Shown: positions 1 through 11,889, counted from the stretch's first letter. The stretch: DNA of 64,000 nt from Eustoma russellianum (GCA_036186865.1 AP025075.1:16662744-16726743), one strand, 5' to 3'. Notes: generated by a model not told the origin, from the letters alone. Numbers and translations: made by a program.

Positions 1-1026
1 ATGTCTTTACAAAGGCGTTAGACTCAAGATCATTACAAAACCTGATTGTAGCGATGGGAGTATGTAACATCTTTGACAGATTAGGTTCAAAGGGGGGTGT
101 TGCAGCAGATGATGAGAAGCTGGAATTGGAGAAAGCACAATCCGAAGTGAAGTAGCATTGGTGGAACAATGATCGTTGGATTGAACAGGGAATTGAAGGC
201 TAGGATGGTGAGAGGATGAGCTGGCAATCCTGGTGAAGGGTTCCGTTAGAGTGCACGTGAAGAAGGTGTGGAGTGCTGAGTGCAGCGGTGTGATGCAGCA
301 GAATAAGGAAGAAGAGGGTGCTGCGCAGGGGAAGTAGTTGTAGCGGGAATCAGTTTAAAAGGGGTAGAAATGACGGTTTTAAGCTTGGTTCTATATTTGA
401 ATGTAGAGTAGTAGTAAGGGCAGATTTCTAATTTCAGTAGCTTCCTTCCTCCTCCAAATCTACGTCTGATAAAACGGTTATGCAGCACAATTCTGCATCA
501 GTTTTTCTGGAATAAGATTGAAGATTTTGCATCATTCTCTCTATGCTTTTCCCTCTAAATTTTTACTTTCGTTCAATTTTACTTTCAATTCTTCAAATTA
601 ACATGTTTACTCGTGATAAGAGTATATGGTTGGTCACATTGCTCAAGTCTTCAAAAAGCATGTAAATGACATAAATCCAAACCAAACTTATGAATGTGAT
701 ACGTAGATAAGATGATGTGCTCATATGTCAATATTCTGATAAATTAAACTGACTTGTCTATTCGAAAGAACTACTGAAACAATGCATAATTCTAAGATTT
801 TCTCAAAAGATCAAGCTAAAAAGCATCAAGAGGTTTAGTTAAAAAATTAGCAAGTTGATCCCAGTTGACACAAAATCTATCGCATACTTGATACTTCACA
901 CCAGAAGTTTGTTGCATAAAATCGGGTAAGGGAGAGTTGGACTCCATCTGTCATGCATCATCTCCATCCATGTAACCATTGAATCTCCTATTACAATCTG
1001 CATACTGATAGTGACATTCTCTGTTA
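1..1026. other. Unassigned non-genic DNA left of element A
   Basis: No reading frame here looks like a conserved protein. The first 350 bases are relatively purine-rich and all frames are closed by stops. From about 530 onward the sequence turns AT-rich. The stretch may be part of an old retroelement leader or LTR, but I could not pair it with another copy in the window. A short copia-like remnant (780-905, minus) is listed separately. Confidence 0.5.
780..905 (-). pseudogene. Copia RNase H C-terminal remnant
   Basis: Read on the minus strand and allowing a frame change, this stretch gives DFVSTGINLL, then a phrase resembling LTKPLDA, then a leucine/arginine-rich tail. That order resembles the C-terminus of copia pol, where a 'QLADIFTKPL' type motif follows RNase H. 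Stops interrupt it and nothing upstream can be assembled into RT. It is probably a fragment of another decayed copia element into or beside which element A landed. This rests on a short motif only. Confidence 0.35.
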
Positions 1027-1031
1027 CCATT

Positions 1032-1857
1032 TGTTAGGATTTCACTAGTTATTGAATCATCACGAAATACAACAAAAGTGTAGAAAATAAAGATGACAAA
1101 AGGATTTGTTAACGTGGTTCGGTAAATCATCTACAACTACGGATATTGTAAGAAGATGGAGTCAAAAATAGAGTAGAATGAGTAGAATGTTAATGGCTTG
1201 AGGCGTGTATTCATACTTTCCGTAAGGAATATTTGTCCCCACTAGTTGCTGCAGGGTTGTAGACACATTTCCTCCTAGTTACAATAGCGAACAAGTTTCT
1301 AACATCAGTACTTGAGAATGTTTAATAGAGGAAGAAGAATTTCAAAACGCTAGAATAAACTAGAGCTTAAGATTTCTTGAAATGTGTTGCAATAGCCTTT
1401 TTATAGGCTCTTGAACTTTATATCATACTCTTTATCTGTTGCATGGCAATTGGATATGCACCTTGGTGCAGAAGTTGCAACTTTAGATAAAAAGTCACTT
1501 TCGTTGGGCACATCGATGGATCGATGTATCGATCGATGTCTCATAGTAAGCTCTAACTTTTCATCCAAGCTACTTCGATCGATTTATGTATCGATCGATC
1601 CATGTGATCGATCTATGTTGGACAGTGTACTCCAACTTTGCACCAAGGCCAAATCAATCCAATCGATTTATCGATCGTTATCATCGATCTATGTTCAACA
1701 GAATACTCAGCTTCATTTTCCATCCACTTAGAGCGATCCAAGTCATTTTATCTATCTCATCGATCGATCGAAGTCCTACGCCAATTTATTCTTGTTTTCC
1801 TTAAGCTCTAGTTAACCTTCATTCTTCTATCTATTGCCTTTACTAACTATAATAACA
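1032..1857 (-). repeat. 3' LTR of copia element A
   Basis: It matches 6999-7727 over most of its length, for example the shared stretch starting GTAAGAAGATGG. On the minus strand it runs from TGTTATTATAG (high end) to CTAACA (low end), the expected TG...CA termini. Its low end (1032-1146) contains ACGTGGTTCGGT, a phrase I associate with copia LTRs; this part is absent from the other LTR. A cluster of ATCGAT-type palindromes lies at 1505-1765. Confidence 0.8.
1505..1765. repeat. ATCGAT/GATCGATC-rich cluster in the 3' LTR of A
   Basis: The palindromes ATCGAT and GATCGATC occur again and again within about 260 bp, separated by short variable spacers. The other LTR carries the same cluster. The repeated tetramers make spurious Arg-Ser-Ile-Asp peptides in translation. 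Confidence 0.75.
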
Positions 1858-1868
1858 AGCCCCCACTT
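1858..1868 (-). other. Polypurine tract of copia element A
   Basis: On the minus strand AAGTGGGGGCT lies directly before the TGTTA start of the 3' LTR. This is the standard copia arrangement for plus-strand priming, and it confirms the orientation of the element. Confidence 0.75.
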
Positions 1869-2339
1869 ACTTTGTAAAGCAATGTATGACATTCCATGCA
1901 TCTAAGAAGTATCTTTCGATTTGAACCTCTTATTAGTATAATCCTTTAAAGTTCTAACAAAATCTTGATAGCTTAAAAGCCTTGAATCAGATTCCTATGT
2001 GCTAGAACCGAAAATACTGTACACATGAAACCATATTCTCCCAAGAAGTTCATCTTAAACCGCATTTTATGGCCTTGTGCTTCCCTTAGTTTTCATGAAC
2101 ATTCCACGATCTTTGCTTGTCGAAGTGGCACTATTTCCCATATTCATATAGGTAAAGATTAAGATAGTTCTTCTTAATCATTCATTAAGAGAATGCTCTA
2201 AAACTGAGCCTCCTTTAACACTAATATTCTAATTCTTTAAAGATCAATACAGTGCGCCTTGATTCTTTAAAGATCAATCCTAGTGCTTTAATTCCTCATT
2301 TTGTGACTTGTTGTTACACATTGAACCTTTGACTACTGA

Positions 2340-4915
2340 TATGTTAGGAAAAGTTGGGCTTCCTTCACAAGTGAACTTATACCATACGTCTCAATCCCAT
2401 ACCTAAAGATGTACTTTGTACCAAGTCTTTTGAAAGACTCTTTGTCAATGGATCCGCTAGGTTATTGCAGGATCTGACGTATGCAACGGCTATTGCACCA
2501 TCCATTATTAATTGCCTTACATAATCATTCATAGGCTGACAAGTCTAGATTTTCCGTTATAGATTTTACTATAACCTCTAGACATCGTTTCTTGGCTATC
2601 ACAGTGTAAGAAAATGGCTCGCATCGATTGTGGCCACAATTCTATATCCAATAGTAAATTTCTCAGCCATTCCGCTCCTCACCTGAATATGCCAATGCTA
2701 TGCATTTGGATTCCATTGTGGAGTATGTTATGCATGTCTGTTTCTTTGAAGCCTAAGAAACCGCACCACCACCCCATGTAAACACCCATCCCGTAGTAGA
2801 TTTTTTATCACCAACACTAGTTATCCAACTAGCATCAGTATAATCTTCCAACATGGAGGAAAAATTATTATAATACAATCCATAATTCATAGTCCTCCTC
2901 AAGTACGCAAATACTCGCCCGATTGCCTTCTAATGGTCCATACCAGGATTACAAGTATACCTTGATAATTTGCACATTACAAAGGCAATATCCGGTCTAG
3001 TGCAATGTGTAGCATACATTAAACCACCAATTCCACTATCATATTCAAGCTGAGCTACCGCTATACTAGTATGTCCAATCAATTTATGTGAGGCATTATA
3101 TAGTGTGTTTGCTTATTTGATCTCCAAGTGTTTGAACTTATTCAACACTTTACCAATATAATGAGATTGACAAAGAGCAAAACCCCCACTATGTTTGGAC
3201 ACTTTAATCCCTAATATAGTATCTACTTCACCCGAATCTTTCATTTAGAATTATGAAGTTAAATACTTCTTAGTTTTATTTACTCCTTCCATATTAGTAC
3301 TGATAATTAGCATGTCATCCACGTACAAACAAATAATGACACAATATTTGTCCGTAAACTTGGAATATACACACTTGTCAGTATTATTATGCCTGAAACC
3401 ATTTTTTAAAGTGGTAGTGTCAAACTTTTCATGCCATTGTTTCGGTGCTTGTGCTCATTATCCGGTAGAACAAAACCTCCCCGTTGTTCCACATAGACTT
3501 CTTCGTCTAAATCACCATTGAGAAATACAGTCTTAACATCTATTTGATGAATAAATAGATTATTTATGGATTCTAATACTATCAACACTCTAATGGATGT
3601 TATTCTTGCAACCGGAGCATATGTCTCAAAATATTCTATCCATTCTCTTTGCCTAAAGCCTTTTTGGCTACTAATCAAGCCTTGAAAGTTTGAATTGAAC
3701 CATCCGAATTGTATTTTCTTCTAAATACCCATTTACATCCGATTTCATTGAAACTCGGAGGCAAATCTGTGAGAATCCACGTATTGTTAGAGAATAACGA
3801 ATTCATTTCATCATCAATTGATTCCTCCCAAAACGATGCATCTCTTGATTGCATCGCCTCCTTATAGGATTTATGATCTTCTTCTACACTTGGTACAATT
3901 AGTATTTGATTAAATACCTTTGTCCTATTACCTTCAACTAAGAAAATAATGGATTGTGGAGCAACGAAATCAGGATATAAATGCTTTTCTTTTCTAGCTC
4001 GTTGACTTCTCCTAATGTCGGTTGGAGAACTTTGATTTTGATCAACACTAGAAGGATCATTAGAAAAATCTCCAATTATAAATTCATTCAAATTTCCAAT
4101 TGTTGAATCTTGATTTGAATATATTCTTAAGAATTTATTTTCAAGAAATTCAATATCCCTAAATTCAACAACCATATTGGATTCTATGTCTAGAATCCTA
4201 TATGCTTTAGAGTTTTCAGCATATCCAATAAAAACACCTTTGAAAGATCTTGGTCCCAACTTAGTTCTTTTTGGATCCAGAACTCTATAATGGGCTAGAC
4301 AGCCCAAAACTCTAAGATAACTTATATTTGATATTCGTTTCTTCCATATTTCATATGGAGAAACCTTAAACTTCTTAGAGGGAATTCTATTATGAATGTG
4401 ACAGGCCGTTAATAAGGCTTCCCCCCACGAATTCTTTACAAACCTGAGTTTTTTTAACATTGCATTTACATGTCAACTAAACTTCTATTCTTTCTTTCAG
4501 CCAAACCATTTTGTTGCGTATGGAGAACTTTTCTGGTGTATGATGGAATTATTTACCACCACGGTCACTTCTTAGAACGATTGATTTTCAACTTCCATTT
4601 TGTAAACTTTGAACATGTCAAAAAGCTTCATCTTTATGCCTTAGGAAATATACATATGCATATTTGGAGGCATCATTAATGAAAGTTATGAAATATCGAT
4701 TTCCACCTTGGGTCAAAGCACCGTTCAATTTGCAAATATCCGAATGAACAAGTTCTAAGAATTATGTTTTTCTTTCCACTTTAGGAAATGGTTTCTTTTG
4801 CATGTATGCAAATCTCACGTGTTCCTTCATTTTCATATTTACAAGAATTTAAGGCATGTTTAGACATAAATTTGATTGTTGCACTACTTACATGCGCAAG
4901 TCTATCATGCCACAA
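2340..4915 (-). pseudogene. Copia pol remnant of A: integrase, RT, RNase H
   Basis: Reading down the minus strand: the integrase zinc region (LWHDRLAHVSS near 4860-4915); the integrase core with FITFINDASKYAYVYF; a C-terminal part ending SKAYRILDIES; then RT from about 3780 (GCKWVFRRKY) through VKTVFLNGDL and CLYVDDMLI (about 3310-3330). The RT end GGLMYATHCTRPDIAF lies near 3000. RNase H follows with YTDASW near 2840 and an LADPLTK-like tail near 2430. The longest open stretches are 3675-4460 and 3406-3678. Elsewhere the domains are readable only by changing frame. It would have encoded the pol enzymes of the element but is non-functional here. The LINE insertion separates it from protease. 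Confidence 0.85.
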
Positions 4916-5754
4916 TAAAAAAGAAAAATCAACAGAGTAAGCAAAAGATGCAGGATTTTATTGATGCTTTATTTAAACATCTCATCGCAAGAGTAACCCT
5001 TGCCGACAAAGATCCCGTTTTTGGTCATTATAATTCTGTGTGGGCAGAGTTGAAAATGTTAAGATGGATGTGTGGGCATACAAGGCTAGACCAGATCAAA
5101 AACGAGGTGTTTCGAGAAAGGTTAGGCGTGGCTAGTATAGCCGATAAGATAAGAGAGTGAAGATTGAGATGATTTGGGCATGTCAAGCGGAGACAGACAA
5201 CGACGTCAGTCAGAGCAATTGAAAGCCCCATTGTAGAGGGAAACATGAGTAAAGGCAGGCCCAAACTGACTTGGGATGAGACGATAAGGCACGACTTACT
5301 AGATTTGCACCTCTTTGAGGACATGGTCCAGGATAGGAGTTCATGGAGACATAAGATTAAGGTTAACGAGGTATAGGTCTTATATAGGGACACTTTAGAG
5401 TATATTTAGGGACATAGATAGGCGTAGACACTATCTACGCTTTAGGTTGACTTTCCACTTGGTGGCGTATGTTATACCGTTGTTTTACATTACATGTACA
5501 TATATACGTGATGTGTATTTTAATATCGAAAGGCCTTTCTTTGTATTCCTTGAATTTACTCACTAACACCCTAGCACAACATATTTCTATTATCATGTCA
5601 TTTATGCAGGTAGAGCCGGAGGTCTCACTGGAAGTAGACTCTCTATCTCTTGGGATAGAGGTATTGTCTGCCTACCACTTACCCTCCCCAGACCCTAACG
5701 ATAGCTTTTGTTGTCGTTGGGATATACTGGGTCCGAATGATGATGATGATGATG
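4916..5754 (+). mobile_element. RTE-type LINE, 3' fragment, inside element A
   Basis: From about 5036 the frame reads AELKMLRWMCGHTRLDQIKNE, a phrase I recognise from the C-terminus of plant RTE-type reverse transcriptases. After a stop at about 5160 the homology continues as FGHVKRR, then GRPKLTWDE near 5260. The 3' UTR contains CTACCACTTACCCTCCCCAG and GGATATACTGGGT, also typical of this LINE type, and ends in an (ATG)n simple tail at 5737-5754. The first about 120 bp (4916-5035) match neither the RTE pattern nor copia and may be filler. It is 5'-truncated and cannot be active. I see no clear target-site duplication, and some copia integrase sequence appears missing at the junction. Confidence 0.8.
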
Positions 5755-6980
5755 AATTCTGTCCCTCTCTATTACAATTTTGAATCCATTTTTACAGACT
5801 AGATTGGAAGAAAGGAGATTCTTAGAGATCTCAGGTACATGTAGAATGTTGACACTAACAACTTTTTCCCAGAAGTAAAGTCTAACTCTAAACTACCTTT
5901 CCCTAAGACTTTTGTGGCACTACGTTTACCATTAGAACCTGCTAGTTTTTATCCATAACATGGTAGGCCTTGAATAGATCCTTGTTGTTGCATACATGCA
6001 CTGTTGCACCCGAATTGAACCACCAATCATTAGTGATTTCATTCTTAGCCATATTCAACTCTGTCACCATACCAACATGTAAACCGAAGGCCATTGCAAC
6101 CAATTGATTGGTCCCAATGCCTTACCATATTTGCATTGTTGACATTTTGGGAACTACCACCCAGTTTTTGTTTCTTTTGAAACCAATAGTCCTTTTTGAG
6201 GTGTCCCTTCTTGCCACAATTATAGCACCTTTTGCCTTTCTTGGAATTTTCTGCTTTGTCTGTGAATTCTGACGACTCGGAGTTCTTCCATTTGTTTCAA
6301 ACCCAACTCTCTGATTTTCCTTTGATATAATGCACTCTAGGTGCATCATCAGAAACTTGCCTCTTGACGAGACTTCTTGTCCCTTCTTCAATTTGCAAAT
6401 GTTTCTCAAGTTGCTCAAGAGAAAAGGATTCAGCTGAGTGGAGCAACTTTTTCCAGTAGTCATTCCAACTAGGGAGAAGCTTTGCTATTATCTCTCTTAC
6501 TTGTAATGTCTCAGAAACTTCCACACGCAACTCCTTGAGTTTGGAAACAATGACATGCAACTCGTGCACTTGGTCCATAATTGAAAATTTTTAATTCATC
6601 TTAAAATTAAAATATTTCATCACCTGGAATTTGTCCGCATATTGTTTCTCATTGCTGTATTTGAACTCCAAGGCGTTCCATATCTCCTTTGGTGATAACG
6701 TTGTCGTGAACAGATCGTAGATACGATTTGACAAGTTGTTGAGGATGTGTCTCCGGCACAGAAGTTCATCATCTTGCCTTTTCCTCCAGGCGGCCTTTAT
6801 CACCTCATCATCCTCCTCCCGTGGGGTTGGTAAATCCTTCATGTTTGGGTCCAAACGGTACCCAGCTTGCAGTGCGGTCAACAAAAACATCATTTTGTCC
6901 TTCCACTGTAGAAAGTTAGTGCCATCAAAACAATTTATCTTCATGCTCTCCTAGCTCAAGAACGTCTTTGGATCCATCTT
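5755..6980 (-). pseudogene. Copia gag-protease remnant of A
   Basis: The minus strand opens near 6980 with MDPKTFL. A stop follows, then MKINCFDGTNFLQWKDKMMF (ending at 6944), a gag start of the UBN2/Retrotran_gag type. Gag continues through IWNALEFKYSNEKQYADKF and a second segment at 6297-6578. A CCHC-type knuckle, CYNCGKKGHLKKDYW near 6200-6240, has lost its last cysteine (Tyr instead) and lies in a different frame. Protease follows with WWFNSGATVHVC near 6010-6040, where Asn replaces the catalytic Asp of D-S-G. The C-terminal phrase HVPEISKNLLSS lies near 5820-5850. At least two frameshifts break gag. Confidence 0.8.
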
Positions 6981-6998
6981 ACAAATATTCCTTACAAG

Positions 6999-7727
6999 TG
7001 TAAGAAGATGGAGTCAAAAATGGAGTAGAATCAGTAGAATGTTGATGGCTTGAGGCGTGTATTCACACTTTCTGTAAGGAATATTTACCCCCACTAGTCA
7101 CTGAAGTATTGTAGACAAAGTTTCTCCTAGGATACAACAACCAACAAGTTTCCAACCTCACCAATAAGGAAAGAAACTAAATGAACTTTCAAACTTGAGA
7201 ATGTTTAATAAAGGAAGAAGAATTTCAAAGTGTTTGAATAAACTAGAGCTTAAGATTCCTTGAAATGTGTTGCAATAGCCTTTTTATATGCTCTTGAACA
7301 CCATATCAGACTTTTTAGCCATTGCATGGTGATTGCGTGTGTCCCTTGGTGCATAAGTTGTAACTTTAGGTGAAAAGTCAATTCTATTAGGTTGTATCGA
7401 TCAATGTCTCACAGTAAGCTCCAACTTTTCATCCAAGCTACTTCGATCGATCTATGTATCGATCGAAGTCACATTGATCGATCCATGTGATCGATATATG
7501 TTGTCAAGTGTACTCCAACTTTACACCCATGCCACATCGATCGATCGATCGACGCATCGATCTATGTCCAAGAGAATACTCAGCATCATTTTCCAACTGC
7601 TTGGATCGATCCAAATCACTTCGATCGATCGAAGTCCTACGCCAAGTTATTCTTGCTTTCCTTAAGCTCTAATTCATCTTCATTCTTCTTTCCATTGCCT
7701 TTACAAACCATAATAATAGATATAACA
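6999..7727 (-). repeat. 5' LTR of copia element A (inner end truncated)
   Basis: It is the direct-repeat partner of 1032-1857. On the minus strand it starts TGTTATATC at 7727. Homology stops at 6999, about 115 bp short of the full LTR seen on the left. Gag begins almost at once, so the primer-binding site and leader were lost with the LTR end. Confidence 0.8.
7395..7640. repeat. ATCGAT/GATCGATC-rich cluster in the 5' LTR of A
   Basis: This is the counterpart of 1505-1765, with many ATCGAT palindromes at similar spacing. The longest run is GATCGATCGATCGA, near 7538-7552. Confidence 0.7.
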
Positions 7728-7779
7728 CTATTCAATATAGTGAACAATTCAATTATATAAGACTTATACAATAAATAGA

Positions 7780-8765
7780 CTCACTTTGTCAATTCCATAA
7801 TCAAAATTCGTTCTGCCAGTTAATATCAACCTGTCACCTTTTTTTTTTTTTGTTCATTGACGTTTTGATTTCTGACTTTTTGTTCCAATTTCTTCCTCTG
7901 TTTCTTTCTTTTTTAATTCGTCCTTTGTTTCATTTGTTTGTAAGTTTCCTTCAATTCATTTAATCTTTTGAGGAGCTGAATAATCTTAAAAAAAAAAAAA
8001 CTTTACACGAATTTTACTATAATCTACGTCGAGGGAAAACTATTGAAGCAATGATGATAAATTTTCGGTGATAAGTACATGGTTCCTTTACTTTACAGTT
8101 TGAGCATTTTTTTTACGAGTTCTATTTCATTCGATAATGTGAATGTAAGGAAAAGAAGAGAAAGCTTAAAATTCAAAATTTTATGTTAAATCCTTATAGA
8201 TATAATTTTTCCACAACCGCTAATCTTCTTCCTTCAAAAAATATTGACAAAGAAGAAATTCTTTTATTTTTTAAAAAATAGTAATGGTTAGAAAAAAAAT
8301 TTCTAAGGATTTAACATAAATTTTGTGATTTCACACTTTCTTTTATTTTCCTTATATTCACATTATTGCTTACATTTAAATGAAACTAGATGAAGATCAG
8401 AAAATAAAAATCAAATAAATGATAATAGCTTTAAATATATACACGTACGTCATGGATTTCTTTAATAGTTCCCCTTCGTCATAGATTATAGTAACATTTG
8501 ACTAATATTTTTGTAGATGATTGTGCTCAAATTAACAAAAAGAATCATAGCTTTGAATAAATACACTTACGTACAATCAATTGAAACAAAATGAAACAAA
8601 AAATGAAGAATTAACAAATAAAATAAGGATGAGAAAATTGAGAATGGGAAGTAAGACATCAAAATATCAAGAAAAAAGAAAGTTTATATGTTGACATAAA
8701 TCATCTTCTAAATAAGGCAGACCGTTGATTATGGAGTTGACAAACAAACTCAATAAACAAGGGTA
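7780..8765. mobile_element. Long foldback (MITE-like) element
   Basis: The two halves are inverted copies about a centre near 8250. The outer arms pair TTGTCAATTCCATAATC (from 7789) with its complement near 8728-8745. Further in, ACTATAATCTA (8016) pairs with TAGATTATAGT (8482-8492). The innermost arms pair GTGAATGTAAGG (about 8139) and TGTTAAATCCTTA (about 8187) with their complements near 8300-8360. The arms are therefore about 450-480 bp each and contain no credible ORF. The structure fits a Mutator-type or other foldback MITE. I could not fix the ends or a target-site duplication. Confidence 0.6.
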
Positions 8766-9435
8766 GCAAAGTCATTTTAACAAAAAAGTAATCAAAATAT
8801 ATCTGTTTGGATCAAAATCGCTATGCGTATATCATCTGTTTTGGTAAAATGTGTTCTTAAAGTATGCATTGGAAAAACGTGAGGAGTTTTATAAACTGTT
8901 ATTTGATACTAAATGCTTTTGGAAAGAAATGTTTTTCTTGAAGCCACAATCCATCTTTTATTTGGAGTAATGATAAAAATCTTTTACTAACCTTTTTTTC
9001 TTAAATTGTGAATTCTCAAATTTTAGTGTAGCCATCACCATAAGAAAACGTAAACTCCAATCTAAGTGGCAACGTTTGCTAAACAAATTGACTAACATCC
9101 CAAAATAAACAACCTTAAACATTATGCCTTTAAAATTCAAAAATATCAAATAAAAATCTTCATATAACTGTGACATTAGCTAGAAATGCCATATATTTGC
9201 CTATATCTTTCTTTCATTTATTTCTACTCTATGAGAGAGCTAGGCGAAAGAAGTGGGTTTCGACCACATATTAAAGCCAAAAACATATTCACCTACCTTC
9301 TGGTCCAGACTAAACACTAAGACGTTTAACCTATTCTGTCCATGCATCTCATCAGCTCTTTTTGCACATGGACAAGGCTCAGCATTCCTTGTCTAATCCT
9401 GACATAGTATATATACCATGGCCATGATGTCTTAT
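8766..9435. other. AT-rich intergenic DNA, nothing recognised
   Basis: No retroelement motif, RNA gene or credible ORF is visible. The short minus-strand frames here have no recognisable domain and use AT-rich, low-complexity codons. Confidence 0.5.
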
Positions 9436-9564
9436 CATGGTCATTCATGTCTAATGTTCTTGAAGACAAATCATCATACATGACTTGGTCAGTTTTACGA
9501 AGATAAGTCATTGCATGGCTTGGCTATTTCACGAAGACAAGTCTTCAAACATGATTTGCTCAGT
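9436..9564. repeat. Diverged tandem repeat, first segment
   Basis: Units of about 34-40 bp share the pattern CGAAGACAAGTCNTC, then ACATGRCTTGGCT, then a T-rich spacer. Three units are seen before the insertion of element B. The same pattern resumes at 19322 and again at 39843, so these are pieces of one array that was split by insertions. The word GAAGACAAGTC is the most constant part. Confidence 0.6.
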
Positions 9565-9569
9565 TTCGT

Positions 9570-11858
9570 TGTAGCAACCCGTCTCGAGCCCTAGTACTCG
9601 AAACGATTTATCCGTCGTATTTCGCTAAAGAAAATACAAGACGTCGATGCGATCCATTACACATCAGCATAATAGCGCAAATCGATATCAGCGGAAGCAA
9701 TACAAGCTAAAATCTCAAAATAAATAATTTTTTATAAAAATCAATGTCTCGAAATCTAGGTATCACAATATCGAAATAAAAACAAAATACTAAATCCGAA
9801 TAGAGTCTACTAAAATCCTCGAAACAATCCTCAAGCCCAAATGCGTCAATATCCCTACTTCTGGTCATCCTCTACTTACACTAGCTAAAAGTCCTGGGGA
9901 TCTGCAAAAATTTTTGATAACGTAGTATGAGCGACATACAATGCTCAGCAAGTAACCTGACTATATTTACCATGGGATCATAAATGGAGAAGCAAGTGTA
10001 AATAAAATAAATCATTGACGAAACATAAACTATCATGCTTCTCTTTGCAAATAAAATTTACCTCTTTGCCCTTCTGACCAATCAAGCAAGTAAAGTACAC
10101 GCAACTTAGTCATCGCACACACGAGTTAGTACAATCAAAATCGGTAATTGCAAATTTTAAAACAATGAATGCAACAATACGATAACAATTTCCGTTTCAT
10201 TTTCCATTTTCATTTTCAATTTCCATTTTCGATATCCCTATCAGATATCCACTTTTGATATCCATAATTGATATCCATTTCTGATATCTATATTCGATAT
10301 CCCTTCTGATATCTATATGCGATATTCATTTCTCACCGATGCAATGCAATGCCGTGACTCTTACCTTACAAGTGACTTATATTGCAAGATTTACAAACTT
10401 GGTTCCCCAATGGTCATATGTGTCCAGGCGGCCTATCTCCTCATAATCATATGTGCATGGACGGCCCAATTGGTGGTCATATGTGTCTGAGTGGCCTATC
10501 TTACTCATAGTCATATGTCCTCGGACAGCCCGTTTGTTCGGAACTAATCCAACTCCTCAATATATTTCCTTCGTAAAGGTAGCCTTCACAATATGCAATT
10601 TTAAAAACAATTTCAATTATCTCCGATTATCACTTTCTTTTCCGTTTTGATTGCAATTTAACTTTTTGTTACTATATGTACCTATCTACTACATATCAGT
10701 ATACTCACATATCAGTTGATTGCAATTCTGCACCGTTCACTTATCTCACTTCTAACCCTATAGACACCTAGTACGGTTCATGTTTAACACACTGTTGTAA
10801 AAATCATGGCGATCTGACACTCCACGCACCTTCACGCATGGCTGCAAGGTTGGCCACGCGCCACCTTTGGCCTGAGCGTGACCGCACGTGCAACCCCCTC
10901 CTGGAACTCCAACAAGCTTTATTCTTCTCTCTTTATTTTCTACCATATTCTGCCTTCAAATTACAAAAAAATTCCCAATTTTCAAAAATGATTTTCTCCT
11001 CTTTCAGCGATAAGAACCCTAATTCCGATTAAACTGATATTTTTACGATTTATTTCATGATTCTCCATCATCGATAGGCTCAGATCACATCCCCAAATTC
11101 GCCACATGTGATTTGACCAGCACACATATATTTTGCGCAAAACGATTTTAAGTTAACACGTACATCATCACATAAATTAACATGCATAAACATATTTGAA
11201 TCCTGCAACGTAATCATATATATACATATGTATCATGGCCGCTGCCCTAAGAAGCGGCCCTACCCTCAACCCGCGGCCAACATGGCCCCAAATACACCAA
11301 GATTATGCAATCTTTATGAATATACACACATTCGATACCCAATTACAATAAATACGTATGTATAATCAATAATCTATGCAAAGCACAATTACATAATGCA
11401 TGATCTGGTTTTACTACGAAAATAACACATAACTTTACAAAAACATAGCAAATATAGCAAGGATACTTGCCTTTAGTCTCGATTATACGACACATACGAA
11501 GAATCAGGATGAAAAAGGGATAAAAATTGCTTTTCCTTGCTTCCTAGGGGTGGCAGCCGACTTGGGTATTTGGGAGGGTGGTGCTACCGATTTTTGTTTG
11601 TGTATAAGGTAAGGTTTAATTTTTTGTGTATTATGTGGTGTATAAATAAATGTAGGATGATAATGTTTAAGGTAGTATATTCCTAGTCTAGTTAGGTTAC
11701 TTCCTTTTGGTTATAACTCTATCATTTTCTATTCTTTTCTAACTAGGATACTAGTTGTAGGCTTTATTTATTTGTTTTTTTTTCTTTTCTCAGCCGCTTG
11801 TGTATGTGTATATTGCATGTATATCTATTTAATAATAATAATAAAACAGGGCATAACA
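9570..11858 (-). repeat. 3' LTR of Tekay element B
   Basis: It pairs with 16824-19316 over its whole length apart from about 235 bp found only in the other copy. On the plus strand it opens TGTAGCAACCCGTCTCGAG and closes ATAACA. Tandem GATATC-type and CATATG-type short repeats lie at 10195-10535. Confidence 0.92.
10195..10535. repeat. Short tandem repeats in the 3' LTR of B
   Basis: From about 10195 to 10330 a unit of about 16 bp built around GATATCCAT recurs roughly eight times. From about 10404 to 10535 a unit of about 40 bp built around GGTCATATGTG followed by GCGGCCTATC recurs three or four times. Both tracts recur in the other LTR (17455-17790), so they predate the insertion. Confidence 0.7.
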
Positions 11859-11873
11859 TTTCTCTCCCCTTAC
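11859..11873 (-). other. Polypurine tract of element B
   Basis: On the minus strand TGTAAGGGGAGAGAA abuts the TGTTATGCCC start of the 3' LTR, as expected for gypsy plus-strand priming. Confidence 0.75.
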
Positions 11874-11889
11874 AAAAAGTTTCGTCCTC

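Larger units (their letters stand above)
1032..7727 (-). mobile_element. Ty1/copia LTR retrotransposon A, degenerate
   Basis: Two direct repeats (1032-1857 and 6999-7727) flank minus-strand gag, protease, integrase, RT and RNase H remnants, in copia order (integrase before RT). The flanking pentamers CCATT (1027-1031) and CTATT (7728-7732) differ by one base and are a plausible decayed target-site duplication. Reading frames are broken in every domain. An RTE LINE fragment lies between protease and the integrase zinc region. The right (5') LTR has lost about 115 bp at its inner end, and no primer-binding site is recognisable. The RNase H tail (GMGLRR-like motif) resembles that of element C. 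The element is old and cannot be autonomous. Confidence 0.85.

Noticed and set aside
1411..1804. Plus-strand frames rich in Arg-Ser-Ile-Asp
   Set aside because: They are translations of the ATCGAT palindrome cluster in an LTR, not a protein.
5028..5393. 121-residue minus-strand frame
   Set aside because: It is the antisense shadow of the RTE LINE reverse transcriptase C-terminus.
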